From JADKAV01 sp963769435 (lineage in GTDB: Bacteria > Actinomycetota > Actinomycetes > S36-B12 > UBA10799): a DNA stretch of 64,000 bases. Position 1 is the stretch's first letter, and every line of letters starts with the position of its first letter. Below are positions 1 through 8,731 of the stretch, in pieces. The translations under genes and the position numbers were made by a program. The stretch lies in NCBI GenBank assembly GCA_963769435.1, contig CAVYLN010000001.1, positions 310,001 to 374,000 of the forward strand, in the 5' to 3' direction. A model generated the notes under the pieces. That model was not told the DNA's origin. It searched no databases and worked only from the letters and a program-made list of their open reading frames with translations.

Positions 1-1971
1 TTCCTGCCAGTCGTGCCTGAAGCGATAGCGGGCGTGCGGGTCCAGTCCCCGCAGCCTCACCGTCGTGGGCTTGTGGCCCAGCCGGCTCTGCGGGAGGAAC
101 GCGAACAGCACGGCTCCCTGCGGCGACGAGTACTGGAACAGGCGATAGTCGTTCGGGGACGGGTTCTCCAGACGATGGAAGCGATCCATCAGGGGCCGGA
201 GTTGCTTGTACTGCTCGACGTACCCGGCCGACTCCGTCAGCTGCTCATCGGTCATCTTCGTGAGGTCGCAGCCGATACCCAGACTGCCGAACATGGCGGC
301 GTGGAAACGGAAACGCAGAGGGATGGTGCGTTGCGACAAGAAGTTGGGAACGTCGGTGACCCAGGCCCGCATGGCCTGCGGCGGATAGACCAACGAGTAG
401 GCACGCTGAATCTCGAGGCGGTCGAGCGCATCCGTGTTGTCACTGGTCCAGAAGTCGTCGAAGACACTCAGCGCGCCGAAGTCGATCCTGCCGCCGCCGG
501 ATGCGCACGCCTCGATCAGCACCCCCGGGTGCCTGCGTTTGACCTCGGCCACGATCTCGTAGAGGGCCTCGATGTGTCGCACCCACACGTCGCGATCGGC
601 GCCGACCTGCGACATGGGTCGATTCGCATCCCATTTGACGTAGACGACATCGTTGTCAGCGAGCAGTCCGTCCAGCATCGTCGTGATGAACTCCCGGACC
701 GGCTCCAGCGTGAGGTTCAGGACGTACTGCCCTCGGGCGGCGTCGACCGCTCGACCCGGTTCGGAGTAGATCCACTCGGGGTGCGCTGCATAGAGATCCG
801 AGTCGGGGTTGACCATCTCCGGCTCCACCCAGATCCCGAAACCCATGCCCAGCGCACGGACCTCGTCGATCAGTGGGGTCAGCCCGTCGGGGAACTTCTC
901 CGGGTCCACCCACCAGTCCCCCAGCCCGTCGTGGATCCCACCGGTGGCGTCGGGGTTGCGCCGGCCGAACCATCCGTCGTCGACGACGAACAGTTCCGCT
1001 CCCACCTTCGCTGCGCGCCGCGCCAGCGCGATCTGGCCGTCGCAGGTGACCGCGAAGTTGGTCGCCTCCCAGGAGTTGTACAGCACGGGCCGGGGGCCCG
1101 GGCGCATGAGGCTCCGGCCGTACTCGTGGAACCGGTGACTGACCCCCTCCAGACCCTGGTCGGTGTGGATCGCGATGACCGGGGGCGTCTGGAACGACTG
1201 CCCCGCGTCGAGCGCGATCTCGAGGTCGAAGTCGTTGACCCCGAGCTGCAACAGTGTTTCGCCGTACTGTGTCTGCTCCACGACGGTCTTCGTGTTGCCG
1301 CTGAAGGCCAAGGCGGCGCCCCAGACCCGACCCTGTGTCTGCGTCGCATCCCGGCTCAGCACCGCATAGGGGCTGTGGTGGTGGTTGGAGATCCCCCGCC
1401 GGGATTCCAGGACGACCTTGCCGGATACCGTCTGCACCATCTCCTGCTGCTCGGCCCCCCAATGCCCCTGCACGTTGTGCAGGGTGAGATCGCGGAAGGG
1501 CACGTGGAACTGCGCGGAGGCCACCGATTCCACCATCAGCCCGTCCACTTGACTGGTCACCGTCGCCCATCGCACGATCGCGTCGATGCCCGGCAGTACC
1601 CGGTAGTGCAGCCGCACAATCAAGCCCTTGGGATCACGCAGCGAGACGGACAGTTCGTCCACTGCGGCCACATGACTTTCGTAGGCGAGATCGACTTCGC
1701 GACCCCCGTCGGGGAAACGCACGACCAGGCATTGTTCGTTGTATCGGAACCTGCCGTGGGGTGGGTACTCCTGAGGCGTGATGTCCTGGATCAAGTCGTT
1801 GGTCGACAGCTCCCAGAGCGGCTCGACGATGACGTCGGTCACGGGGATGGATGCGCCCCAGTGCAGGTGACGCAACAGCCCACTCTCGGTGACCGCGAAC
1901 ACGTACGACGTCGAGTCCGTATTCAGCGAAAAGACGGGGTGCTCACCGGCGATGACCTCGACTGCTGCCAT
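1..1971 (-). CDS. alpha-galactosidase, GH36 (3' end outside window)
   Basis: Reading the minus strand from the ATG at 1971 gives 657 residues without a stop, running off the left edge, so the C-terminus is missing. The product should hydrolyse terminal alpha-1,6-galactosyl residues of raffinose-type sugars in the cytoplasm (no signal peptide seen). The GH36 hallmarks are present: an N-terminal beta-sandwich region, then the barrel with DDGWFG, WVEPEMVNPDSDLY, and the nucleophile motif VKWDANR (Asp near residue 448), followed by EACASGGGR and the acid/base motif SDNTDA (Asp near 511). GH36 enzymes are usually about 700-730 aa, so little is lost. It sits near galK-galT on the same strand, and free galactose would feed those genes. 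A long open frame on the opposite strand is only a shadow. Confidence 0.95.
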   Translation of the reverse strand, partial: MAAVEVIAGEHPVFSLNTDSTSYVFAVTESGLLRHLHWGASIPVTDVIVEPLWELSTNDLIQDITPQEYPPHGRFRYNEQCLVVRFPDGGREVDLAYESHVAAVDELSVSLRDPKGLIVRLHYRVLPGIDAIVRWATVTSQVDGLMVESVASAQFHVPFRDLTLHNVQGHWGAEQQEMVQTVSGKVVLESRRGISNHHHSPYAVLSRDATQTQGRVWGAALAFSGNTKTVVEQTQYGETLLQLGVNDFDLEIALDAGQSFQTPPVIAIHTDQGLEGVSHRFHEYGRSLMRPGPRPVLYNSWEATNFAVTCDGQIALARRAAKVGAELFVVDDGWFGRRNPDATGGIHDGLGDWWVDPEKFPDGLTPLIDEVRALGMGFGIWVEPEMVNPDSDLYAAHPEWIYSEPGRAVDAARGQYVLNLTLEPVREFITTMLDGLLADNDVVYVKWDANRPMSQVGADRDVWVRHIEALYEIVAEVKRRHPGVLIEACASGGGRIDFGALSVFDDFWTSDNTDALDRLEIQRAYSLVYPPQAMRAWVTDVPNFLSQRTIPLRFRFHAAMFGSLGIGCDLTKMTDEQLTESAGYVEQYKQLRPLMDRFHRLENPSPNDYRLFQYSSPQGAVLFAFLPQSRLGHKPTTVRLRGLDPHARYRFRHDWQE

Positions 1972-2095
1972 GCCGCAGAGACTAGGCCAGCCGACCACCC
2001 CCGTGCCTGTTCGGCGCCGTTGCCGGACGACAGACCCCGAGCCATCTTCTGCGACCCACGCCTGTCCAGATGGTGCCCCTGGGTAGATTCGGCTC

Positions 2096-2746
2096 GTGCA
2101 GAACACCCGGCAGACCCGGCAGTTGAACGCCATGTCTCTCGGCTTCGGCATCGGGTCCCTGTTGTTCGCCCTCGGCGCGCTGATGGCGGTAGAGCAACTG
2201 AACCTGGTGGTGAACAGCGTGGTGTACGCCGTCGGCGCGGTCTGTTTCACAGCGGCCGCCGTGGTACAACTGCGCGCCGCCGCCGATCATCCGGCACCTT
2301 CGCGCCTGCGGGATCCCGACTGGATGAGTGCTGCCATTCAACTTGCCGGCACCCTGTTCTTCAACGTCATGACGATCAGGGCGCTGGCGTTGGCGCTCGA
2401 CTCGCCCCACGCCACCTACGACAAGGTGTGGAAGCCGGACATCTTCGGGTCGCTGCTGTTCCTGATCTCCAGCTGGATCGCATGGCACCCCGTGGCCAGG
2501 CGACAGCGCCACCACCTGCTGGCGGGCCGCTCACGGCTCATCTGCTGGTCGAACATGCTCGGCTCTGTCTTCTTCGGGCTCTCGGCCGTCGGTGCCGTCA
2601 TGCTGCCCGACGGCACACTGCGTAACGAGGGGTGGGACAACTGGGGCACGTTCCTGGGCGCGGTGGGCTTCTTCGTAGCGGCTATGGCGCTGCGACCGAC
2701 GAGACCTGAGCGGGGGTCCGCGGTCGCGACCGCGCGCTCGGGCTAG
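2096..2746 (+). CDS. integral membrane protein, YrhK-like
   Basis: A 216-residue protein with about five hydrophobic segments (near residues 14-34, 38-58, 78-98, 115-132, 150-170 and 180-197). It has no catalytic motif. The layout, with a Trp/Asp-rich loop (LRDPDW) between helix pairs, resembles YrhK-domain membrane proteins of actinobacteria. That family call is an impression, not a motif match. The chosen start is the GTG at 2096; an in-frame ATG at 2132 is a possible alternative. The gene is divergent from the alpha-galactosidase, and its stop codon shares a CTAG with the stop of the convergent small ORF. Function unknown. Confidence 0.75.
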   Translation: MQNTRQTRQLNAMSLGFGIGSLLFALGALMAVEQLNLVVNSVVYAVGAVCFTAAAVVQLRAAADHPAPSRLRDPDWMSAAIQLAGTLFFNVMTIRALALALDSPHATYDKVWKPDIFGSLLFLISSWIAWHPVARRQRHHLLAGRSRLICWSNMLGSVFFGLSAVGAVMLPDGTLRNEGWDNWGTFLGAVGFFVAAMALRPTRPERGSAVATARSG

Positions 2747-2907
2747 CCCTTGTCCCAGTCCTTGCCACCTGGTTTGGGGTTGCGTTGTGGATCGTGGTCG
2801 CGTTCGAGCTGCTTCTGGGGATCGACATCCGGGTGCAGGTCGGCCGGCCCCCAGACCACAAGCATGGCCTTCTTGAGGCGGTACTTGGTCTCGGACCACA
2901 GGCTCAT
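2743..2907 (-). CDS. small hypothetical protein, 54 aa (third of overlapping trio)
   Basis: A 54-residue hydrophilic protein beginning MSLWSETKYRLKKAM and ending in a Pro/Lys/Asp-rich tail (PKPGGKDWDKG). A short amphipathic, mildly hydrophobic stretch (LKKAMLVVWG) lies near the N-terminus. Its ATG overlaps the stop of the upstream small ORF (ATGA at 2907-2904), which points to translational coupling. No family is recognised. The overlap architecture is the main reason to believe it is real. Confidence 0.6.
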   Translation of the reverse strand: MSLWSETKYRLKKAMLVVWGPADLHPDVDPQKQLERDHDPQRNPKPGGKDWDKG

Positions 2908-3068
2908 GGTGTGCCGCCATCGCTCGAGACCGGGACCAGCCTCACGCCGTCGGTCGGCGCTTCCACGATCACGTCGGCAGCCGGCCGGGCTTGCCTTCGG
3001 CTCAGCCAGAACCCCACGCCGGCGGCTAGGCACAGCAGCAGAATCCCGACGATTGGTCTCTTCTTCAT
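2904..3068 (-). CDS. small membrane-anchored protein, 54 aa (second of trio)
   Basis: A 54-residue protein with a basic N-terminus (MKKR), one strong hydrophobic helix (PIVGILLLCLAAGVGFWL, residues 5-22), an Arg-rich stop-transfer (SRRQARPA), and a short tail (VIVEAPTDGVRLVPV). It looks like a single-pass membrane peptide or uncleaved signal anchor. A strong ribosome site (AGGAGGAG, complement of 3071-3078) sits a few bases upstream. The start overlaps the stop of the 82-aa ORF, and its stop overlaps the start of the next ORF, both as ATGA. Function unknown. Confidence 0.65.
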   Translation of the reverse strand: MKKRPIVGILLLCLAAGVGFWLSRRQARPAADVIVEAPTDGVRLVPVSSDGGTP

Positions 3069-3313
3069 TGCTCCTCCTGACCCGGGGGCGGCTGGGTCTC
3101 GTCTTCACGTGCGCTGGTCTGAACGGGTGCGTCCGATGCCTGACTCACATGACCCACGCGACGCCTCCCCTTCGGATTCGGGGAGGTCGGCGGTGCCAGT
3201 TCCGGGCGTAGTTCCTTGCGCTCCACAGCCGGTACATGCGTCGCTGGACCCCGAGGAGTCGCTCCGCCTTCGGACACCCAGCGGTCCGTCTCGTCTGCGT
3301 TCGGTCGCGTCAT
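3065..3313 (-). CDS. small disordered hypothetical protein, 82 aa (first of trio)
   Basis: An 82-residue, charge- and proline-rich protein (MTRPNADETDRWVSEGG... to TQPPPGQEEQ) with no hydrophobic segment, so probably largely disordered. A good ribosome site (GGGAGGTG) lies just before the ATG. Its TGA overlaps the start of the next small ORF. The three ORFs form a compact minus-strand operon covering 3313 to 2743. No homologous family is recognised. Confidence 0.55.
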   Translation of the reverse strand: MTRPNADETDRWVSEGGATPRGPATHVPAVERKELRPELAPPTSPNPKGRRRVGHVSQASDAPVQTSAREDETQPPPGQEEQ

Positions 3314-3482
3314 GACACCTCCCTCTACTCCTGGTGCTACTGCCCCGAAAGCACGTGACTATCCCCTACCGAGCGGTCCGACCCGTGTTGCATGGATCAC
3401 ACATATGACTCGCGACGCCGAGGTCTAGCCTCGGGCGCGTCGGGTAGGAGTCCCCTGCAAACCAAGAGAAGGGAAACCGCCC

Positions 3483-3695
3483 ATGGGATTCACTGACAGG
3501 GCCAAGGACACCGCCGGGGACATCGCCGAGAAGGCGCGGGATGCGGCGGACACCATCAAGGACAAGGCCAAAGAGGTCGGTGACGAACTGTCGGACAAGA
3601 GCCAGGAGGCCGGCGAGAGGATCTCCGACCGCGCCGAGGACGCCAGGGACACTGCCGGCGACAAGGTCGACGAGGCACAACGCAAGCTCGACTGA
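3483..3695 (+). CDS. LEA-like / CsbD-type small stress protein
   Basis: A 70-residue, highly charged, all-helical protein made of repeated 11-residue-like units of the kind DKAKEVGDELSD and DRAEDARDTAGDK, without Cys or Trp. This is typical of small late-embryogenesis-abundant-like, CsbD or YtxH-type stress proteins, which are unstructured in water and fold against membranes or partners on drying or osmotic stress. The ribosome site AGAGAAGGGA precedes the ATG. A strong hairpin terminator follows directly (3696-3748), so it is a single-gene unit. Confidence 0.75.
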   Translation: MGFTDRAKDTAGDIAEKARDAADTIKDKAKEVGDELSDKSQEAGERISDRAEDARDTAGDKVDEAQRKLD

Positions 3696-3748
3696 ATGCA
3701 CGCGAGGACGCCGCCCTTCACTATCGCGGGCGGCGTCCTCGCGTGCAT
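3696..3748 (+). terminator. perfect 21-bp hairpin terminator
   Basis: Two perfectly complementary 21-nt arms (3696-3716 and 3728-3748) enclose an 11-nt loop (3717-3727), starting one base after the stop codon of the LEA-like gene. There is no long U-tract after it. The hairpin lies between this gene and the convergent galT end at 3781 and could stop transcription from both sides. Confidence 0.85.
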
Positions 3749-3780
3749 CCCATCGGCGGACGGCAGGCTCGCGGAATACG

Positions 3781-5270
3781 TCAACCGACCGGCATCAGCG
3801 TGCTCAGAAATCGACGGGAGCCACGCACGGAATCCGGACCGAACACACCGCAGTGCTCGAGACCCCGCACGAAGAAGTCGCCCGCGGACGACCTCGCCCG
3901 CTGTAGCGCCTCCTCGAGTGTTCCGGCGGATCCCTCGACACGCAGCGAGTCGAGCATCGGCTGGTGCCTGGCATCCTCCAGGTCCGAACCGCCCAGCAGG
4001 GCTTTGGCCACGTCGTCCAATTCCACTTGTAGACGTCCGGGCAACACAGCCAACCCCATCACCTCGATGAGTCCGATGTTCTCCCTCTTCACGGGGTGGA
4101 TCTCGGCATGCGGGTGGAAGATGCCATCGGGGTGGTCGGGACTGGTGCGGTTGTTGCGCAGCACCAGGTCGAGCCGCAGACAGGCCGGCCACCCGCCGCG
4201 CGATGGGCGTGATCGTGTTGTGGGGAACTCCGTCACTGTGTGGCACGATCCCGAATTCGTCGTCGCGGTACTCCCGCCATGCGGACAACACCGACGAGGC
4301 CGTCGACAGCACCTCGCCGGTCGGGTCCGAGCAGCCGGATCACGGCCAGCGGCCAGTGCAGGATCTCGACCGTCACCTCACCTACCCGGGTCGACCACAG
4401 TGTCCGTGCCCGGTCCATCGCGAACTCGTACCGGCCCCCCTGGAAATGGTCGTGGCTGAGGATCGAGCCACCGACGATCGGAAGATCCGCGTTCGAGCCG
4501 ATCAGGTAGTGCGGGAAGAGCGTCGTGAAACCCGCCAGTCGCGCCAACGTGTCGTCGTCGATGCGCATGGGCCGGTGCTCCTGGCTCAGCACGATGCAGT
4601 GTTCGTTGTAGTAGCGGTACGGCGAGTACTGCAGGTACCAGGGCTGTCCGACCAGGTCCATCGGTATCAGGCGCAGGTTCTGGCGGGCCGGATGATCGGC
4701 GCGACCGGCGTAACCCTCGTTCTCGCGGCACAGCAGACACAGGGGATACCCATGTGACTGCGCATGGGATGCCGCGATGATGTCGCGGGGATCCTTCTCC
4801 GGTTTGGAGATGTTGATCGTCATGTCCATGACGCCGTAGTCGGTGTGCTGTTTCCAGGTCGTGTTGCGGTCGGTGCGTCCCACCCGGATGTAGTTGCTGG
4901 CCACACCAAGGCCGTGGAAGCGATCGGTCGCAAGGACGGGATCATCGGCGTGGTCCTGCCAGAAGGTTCGGGTCACCGACGCCGGCCGATCCACGAGCGC
5001 ACCCATGATGGCGGTGTCCCAGAGGTCCCGCTGGTTGAGCGTGTCCGGCTCGATCAGCCCGCGGGCAGCCGCGTCGTCGAGCAACGGGCGCAGCAGCGCG
5101 TCGACGTCGCCGGGCGGTTCCAGCGCGGCTTCGCCCGGCGCCGGCGCCGTGTAGTCGGAAAGCCGCAGGACCTCCAAGACCCGGTTGCGCGCGAACGAGA
5201 CATCATCCTGCTCGATCAGACCCGCACCTAGGGCATAGCGGATGAGAGCGTCGATGTCCGCCGAGATCAT
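3781..5270 (-). CDS. galT: UTP/UDP-glucose-hexose-1-phosphate uridylyltransferase, class II (2 frameshifts)
   Basis: The Leloir enzyme exchanging galactose-1-phosphate and UDP-glucose. It starts at the ATG at 5270, overlapping the galK stop (ATGA). The Firmicutes-style class II family is shown by TWKQHTDYGVMDMTINISKPEKD, PLCLLCRENEGY and the active-site motif SHDHFQGG. The frame breaks twice: near 4325 (RLLGPDRRG should be RLLDPTGEV, one extra G) and near 4185 (VAGLSAA should become VAACLRLDLVL, one extra G). With both corrected the protein is 495 aa, the normal size for this class, ending ...STLMPVG. Both breaks look like base-call errors. It is co-transcribed with galK. Confidence 0.92.
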
Positions 5271-6360
5271 GCCGGCACCTCGCGCGCCCCGTCCGCGCTG
5301 GACACGCGGTAGAAGGTGCGGTTCGCGGCCGCTGCGGCGCGCGTACTCACCACCCACATACTGTTCGAAATCGTCCACCGCCGCGGGGTCCACAAGGTTG
5401 ACCGTGCAGCCGCCGAATCCGGCTCCGGTCATCCTGGCTCCGACCACCCCCGGCGCGTCCCATGCCGCCTCGACCATCGCGTCGAGTGCGGCGCCGGTGA
5501 CCGCGAAGTCGTCCCGGAGCGACTCGTGGGAGGCACGCATCAACTCCCCCGCCTGCTGGAGATTCCCTCCGGCCAGTGCACGCGCGAACGCGTGGACCCT
5601 GGCCTGCTCCGTGATCACGTGCCGGGCGGGCGGTCCGAGGTCCGCCGGAAGTTCTTCCACCACCTCCGCCGCGCGCTCCCCCGGGACATCCACGAGGCGC
5701 ACACCGAGCAGCGCCTCGGCCCGCTCGCATGCCGCCCGCCGCTGGTTGTAGGCACTGGACGACAGTTCCCTGCGGTGGTTCGTGTTGGCCACGACCACCG
5801 TCAGGTCCTCGGGGAACGGCACGGCAGTGACGTCCAGTGTCGAACAATCGATCAACAGCGCGTGGCCGGCCATACCGGTGGCGATGGCCATCTGGTCCAT
5901 GATCCCGCAGGCCACTCCGATGAAATCGTTCTCCGCCGATTGTCCGGCCACCGCCATCTCGGCCGGGGTCAACTCGGCACCCGCGAGCCGGTCGAAGGCC
6001 ACCGCCATGGCCAACTCCAGGGACGCCGACGAGGACAGACCGGCACCGTTCGGAATGTCCCCGTGGACGCGCACGTCGACCCCTGGTAGGTCGATCCCCC
6101 GACGCTGGAGCGCGAACGCCACCGCGACCAGGTAGTTGACCCAGGCCCAACTCGGCTCCGGGCGTGCGGCGTCCAGGTCGGCGACCACTTCACCCACGCT
6201 CTGGGAAGTTGTCGGAGACCGCCACGATCCGGCGATCCGGTCTCGGCCGCACCCACAGATCCGTTCCGCGGTCGATCGCCATCGGCAGGACCGTTCCCCC
6301 CATGTAGTCGATGTGGTCGCCGATGAGGTTCACCCGCCCGGGGGCGTGGAACTTGCGCAT
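5267..6360 (-). CDS. galK: galactokinase (2 frameshifts)
   Basis: ATP-dependent phosphorylation of galactose to galactose-1-phosphate. It starts at the ATG at 6360 (MRKFHAPGRVNLIGDHIDY), which holds the galactokinase signature near residues 8-19. Motif 2 is PNGAGLSSSAS (about 103-113) and the GHMP motif 3 is ARMTGAGFGGC near the C-terminus. The frame breaks near 6207 (one extra C in TTCCCAG) and near 5308 (one extra C in CACCTTC). Corrected, the protein is 363 aa and ends FYRVSSADGAREVPA, which is typical. Its stop overlaps the galT start. The upstream 79 bp to the divergent beta-glucosidase must hold both promoters. Confidence 0.92.
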
Positions 6361-6439
6361 GATGTCTTTCCTAACCCACAGACGGCTCGCGTGGCCCGAC
6401 GAGTCGACATCCGCGCGGCCGTTGGGCCAGATTTGGATC

Positions 6440-7786
6440 ATGAGCCTCAGAGAGTTCGGCGACAACTTCCTGTGGGGAGTCGCCACAGCGGCATATCAGA
6501 TCGAGGGTTCCCCGGACGCCGATGGGAAGGGCCCGTCGATCTGGGACACGTTCACCCACAAGCCGGGCACGATCGCCGACGGGTCGAACGGGGATGTCGC
6601 GACCGATTCGTACCGCCGGTTCCCCGAGGATGTGGCGCTGGTGCACTCCCTGGGGTTCGACGCGTACCGGTTCTCCTTGTCCTGGCCACGCATCCAGCCC
6701 GACGGCAGGACGGTGAATCAGAAGGGCCTCGACCACTACAAACGGATGGTGGACTCGTGCCTCGGGGCGGGCATCGAGCCGTGGATCACGCTCTACCACT
6801 GGGATCTCCCGCAGGACCTCGAGGACGAGGGCGGATGGACGAACCGCGAGATCATCGACGTCTTCAGCGACTACGTCACAGTGGTCGGGGATGCGCTCGG
6901 CGATCGCGTGGACAACTGGATGATCTTCAACGAGCCCCTGAGCTTCACGATGCTGGGCTACATGCTCGGCGAGCACGCACCCGGCCGCAGAGGACTCAAC
7001 AACTTCTTCCCGGCGATGCACCACGTCAACCTCGCCACCGCCGAGGGTTTCCGCGCCCTGCGGGCGGTCGCCCCCGAGGCCACCATCGGCAACACCCAGT
7101 ACCTGTCCCCCACCCTCGGGTCCGGCCCCGGGCCGCATCTCGCGCAGCGCGCCGAGCGCGCCGCCAACGCAATGCTCAACCGCGCGTTCCTGGAGCCGGG
7201 ACTGGGCCTTGGATACCCGGTCGACGACGCGCCCATCCTGCGGATGATGCGGCGCTACATCCAGGACGGCGACCTCGAGCGCTGCGAGGTCGACCTCGAC
7301 TTCCTGGGAGTGCAGTACTACACCCGACTGCGGGCGCCCTTCCGGCCGATCCCGGGTCTGTGGACCATCCCGGGCTTCGGCGACGACCCGGACCTCGAGA
7401 AGACATCGATGGGCTGGGAGATCCGACCAGAGGGTCTCGGGATGGTGCTGGACATGGTCCACGCATACGGCAGGTACCCGCGGATCGTGGTCACGGAGGG
7501 CGGCGCGTCGTTCCCCGACGAGGTCGCGCACCACCGCGTGCATGACGACCGCCGGATCGCCTACTACGAGTCGCACCTCGCACAGGTCCGGGCCGCCCGG
7601 GACCGTGGAGTGCCGGTCGACGGCTACTTCTGCTGGTCACTGATGGACAACTTCGAGTGGGCGGCCGGCTACGAGCCGCGATTCGGCCTGGTCTACGTCG
7701 ACTACGACACGCAGCAGCGGGTCATCAAGGACAGCGGCTACTGGTTCGCGGAGCAGTTGGGCGGAGTGGCGACGGCACCGGCCTGA
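6440..7786 (+). CDS. beta-glucosidase / beta-glycosidase, GH1
   Basis: A 448-residue cytoplasmic glycoside hydrolase family 1 enzyme, full length. The N-terminal signature FLWGVATAAYQIEG, the acid/base motif in FNEPLSF, and the nucleophile in VVTEGGASF are all visible. The last differs from the common TENG by having Gly after the Glu. C-terminal WSLMDNFEWAAGY and RFGLVYVDY shape the aglycone site. The start chosen is the ATG at 6440 (MSLREFGDNF), because the family begins there; the frame is open further upstream. Divergent from galK-galT, so it belongs to the same sugar-use locus. The substrate (glucoside or galactoside) cannot be told from sequence. Confidence 0.93.
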   Translation: MSLREFGDNFLWGVATAAYQIEGSPDADGKGPSIWDTFTHKPGTIADGSNGDVATDSYRRFPEDVALVHSLGFDAYRFSLSWPRIQPDGRTVNQKGLDHYKRMVDSCLGAGIEPWITLYHWDLPQDLEDEGGWTNREIIDVFSDYVTVVGDALGDRVDNWMIFNEPLSFTMLGYMLGEHAPGRRGLNNFFPAMHHVNLATAEGFRALRAVAPEATIGNTQYLSPTLGSGPGPHLAQRAERAANAMLNRAFLEPGLGLGYPVDDAPILRMMRRYIQDGDLERCEVDLDFLGVQYYTRLRAPFRPIPGLWTIPGFGDDPDLEKTSMGWEIRPEGLGMVLDMVHAYGRYPRIVVTEGGASFPDEVAHHRVHDDRRIAYYESHLAQVRAARDRGVPVDGYFCWSLMDNFEWAAGYEPRFGLVYVDYDTQQRVIKDSGYWFAEQLGGVATAPA

Positions 7787-7814
7787 TCCCGGTTGGAACC
7801 CCACCTATGCGAAG

Positions 7815-7829
7815 TGGGAATCATTTTCA
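7815..7829 (+). promoter_or_regulatory. Zur-like operator dyad upstream of znuA
   Basis: The 15-mer TGGGAATCATTTTCA is an imperfect dyad (ten of fourteen flanking positions symmetric) of the AAT-N-ATT type bound by Zur in actinobacteria. It lies 20 bp before the znuA start. A possible -10 element (TAGAGT, 7838-7843) follows, so a bound repressor would block the promoter. The Zur gene is the fourth gene of the operon, which suggests self-control. Confidence 0.65.
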
Positions 7830-7849
7830 ATAAGTGCTAGAGTCTTGCC

Positions 7850-8731
7850 ATGCACAGAACCGGAATCGCAGTGGTCATGGCCGTCGGCGTCCTTCTCCTG
7901 GCCGGCTGCGGCGGTGAAGAGACCCCCGCGAGCGGCGGCGATAACGCAACGCAGGTCGTGGCGTCCCACTACCCCGTCGAGTTCCTGGTCGACCGCGTGG
8001 GCGGGGACCTGGTCGAAGTGGAGACCCTCACCGCCCCCGGCGCGGAGCCACACGACCTGGAACTGAGCCCGCAGCAGGTGGCAGGGGTGCAGCAAGCGAG
8101 TGCGGTGTTCTACCTCGGAGGCTTCCAGCCGGCTGTCGACGATGCCGTGCCGGAGGCCGACGGAACGGTGGTGGACCTGACGGAGGGCCTTGCACTGCGC
8201 GACTCGGACGAGGGCGAGGGCAAGGATCCTCACGTGTGGCTCGACCCTGTCCTGATGAGCCAGATGGCCGTCACGGTCGCGGACACCCTCAGCGCCGCCG
8301 ATCCGGGGAATCGCAGCACCTATGAGGAGAACGCGCAGGCCCTCGAAGCCGAACTGGCGGAGCTGAACGACCAGTGGTCCGCCGGAACCTCGCAGTGTGA
8401 GATCCGCACCATGGTGGTCAGCCACGAGGCCTTCGGGTACATGGCCGACCAGTACGGCTTCGCGCAGAAGGGCATCTCCGGGCTGAGTCCGGAAACCGAG
8501 CCGAGTGCACAGGCGATCGCCGAGCTCACTCGCTTCGTGCAGGACAATGGCATCACCACGATCTACACGGAGACCCTGGTGGATCCCGCGGTCGCCGACA
8601 CCATCGCCGCAGAGGCGGGTGTCGAGACAGCCACCCTCGACCCGCTTGAAGGCCCGCCGGCCACCGGCGACTACATCTCCGCCATGCGTGAGAATCTGGC
8701 CACCCTCGAGGCGGGACAATCCTGTTCGTGA
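7850..8731 (+). CDS. znuA: zinc ABC transporter substrate-binding lipoprotein
   Basis: A 293-aa extracytoplasmic metal-binding protein. The signal peptide ends in a lipobox (LLAGCGG, Cys near residue 17). Family motifs are SHYPVEFLVDRVGGD, the EPHDLELS histidine, DPHVWLDP, and SHEAFGYMADQYGF; these supply the zinc-ligating histidines and acid of the ZnuA/cluster A-I fold. The His-rich loop common in proteobacterial ZnuA is absent, only a short acidic DSDEGEGKD loop being present. First gene of the operon, behind a Zur-like dyad; its TGA overlaps the GTG of znuC. Confidence 0.93.
   Translation: MHRTGIAVVMAVGVLLLAGCGGEETPASGGDNATQVVASHYPVEFLVDRVGGDLVEVETLTAPGAEPHDLELSPQQVAGVQQASAVFYLGGFQPAVDDAVPEADGTVVDLTEGLALRDSDEGEGKDPHVWLDPVLMSQMAVTVADTLSAADPGNRSTYEENAQALEAELAELNDQWSAGTSQCEIRTMVVSHEAFGYMADQYGFAQKGISGLSPETEPSAQAIAELTRFVQDNGITTIYTETLVDPAVADTIAAEAGVETATLDPLEGPPATGDYISAMRENLATLEAGQSCS

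Noticed and set aside
13..2625. Long open plus-strand frame across the left end
   Set aside because: It is antisense to the GH36 alpha-galactosidase, whose full set of family motifs is on the minus strand; high-GC genes often leave open frames on the other strand.
3781..6360. Programmed frameshifting or a GalK-GalT fusion
   Set aside because: A continuous frame does join the two genes by chance, but the separate ends (ADGAREVPA stop and the overlapping ATG) are restored by removing one base, and no slippery sequence or stimulator is conserved at the breaks.
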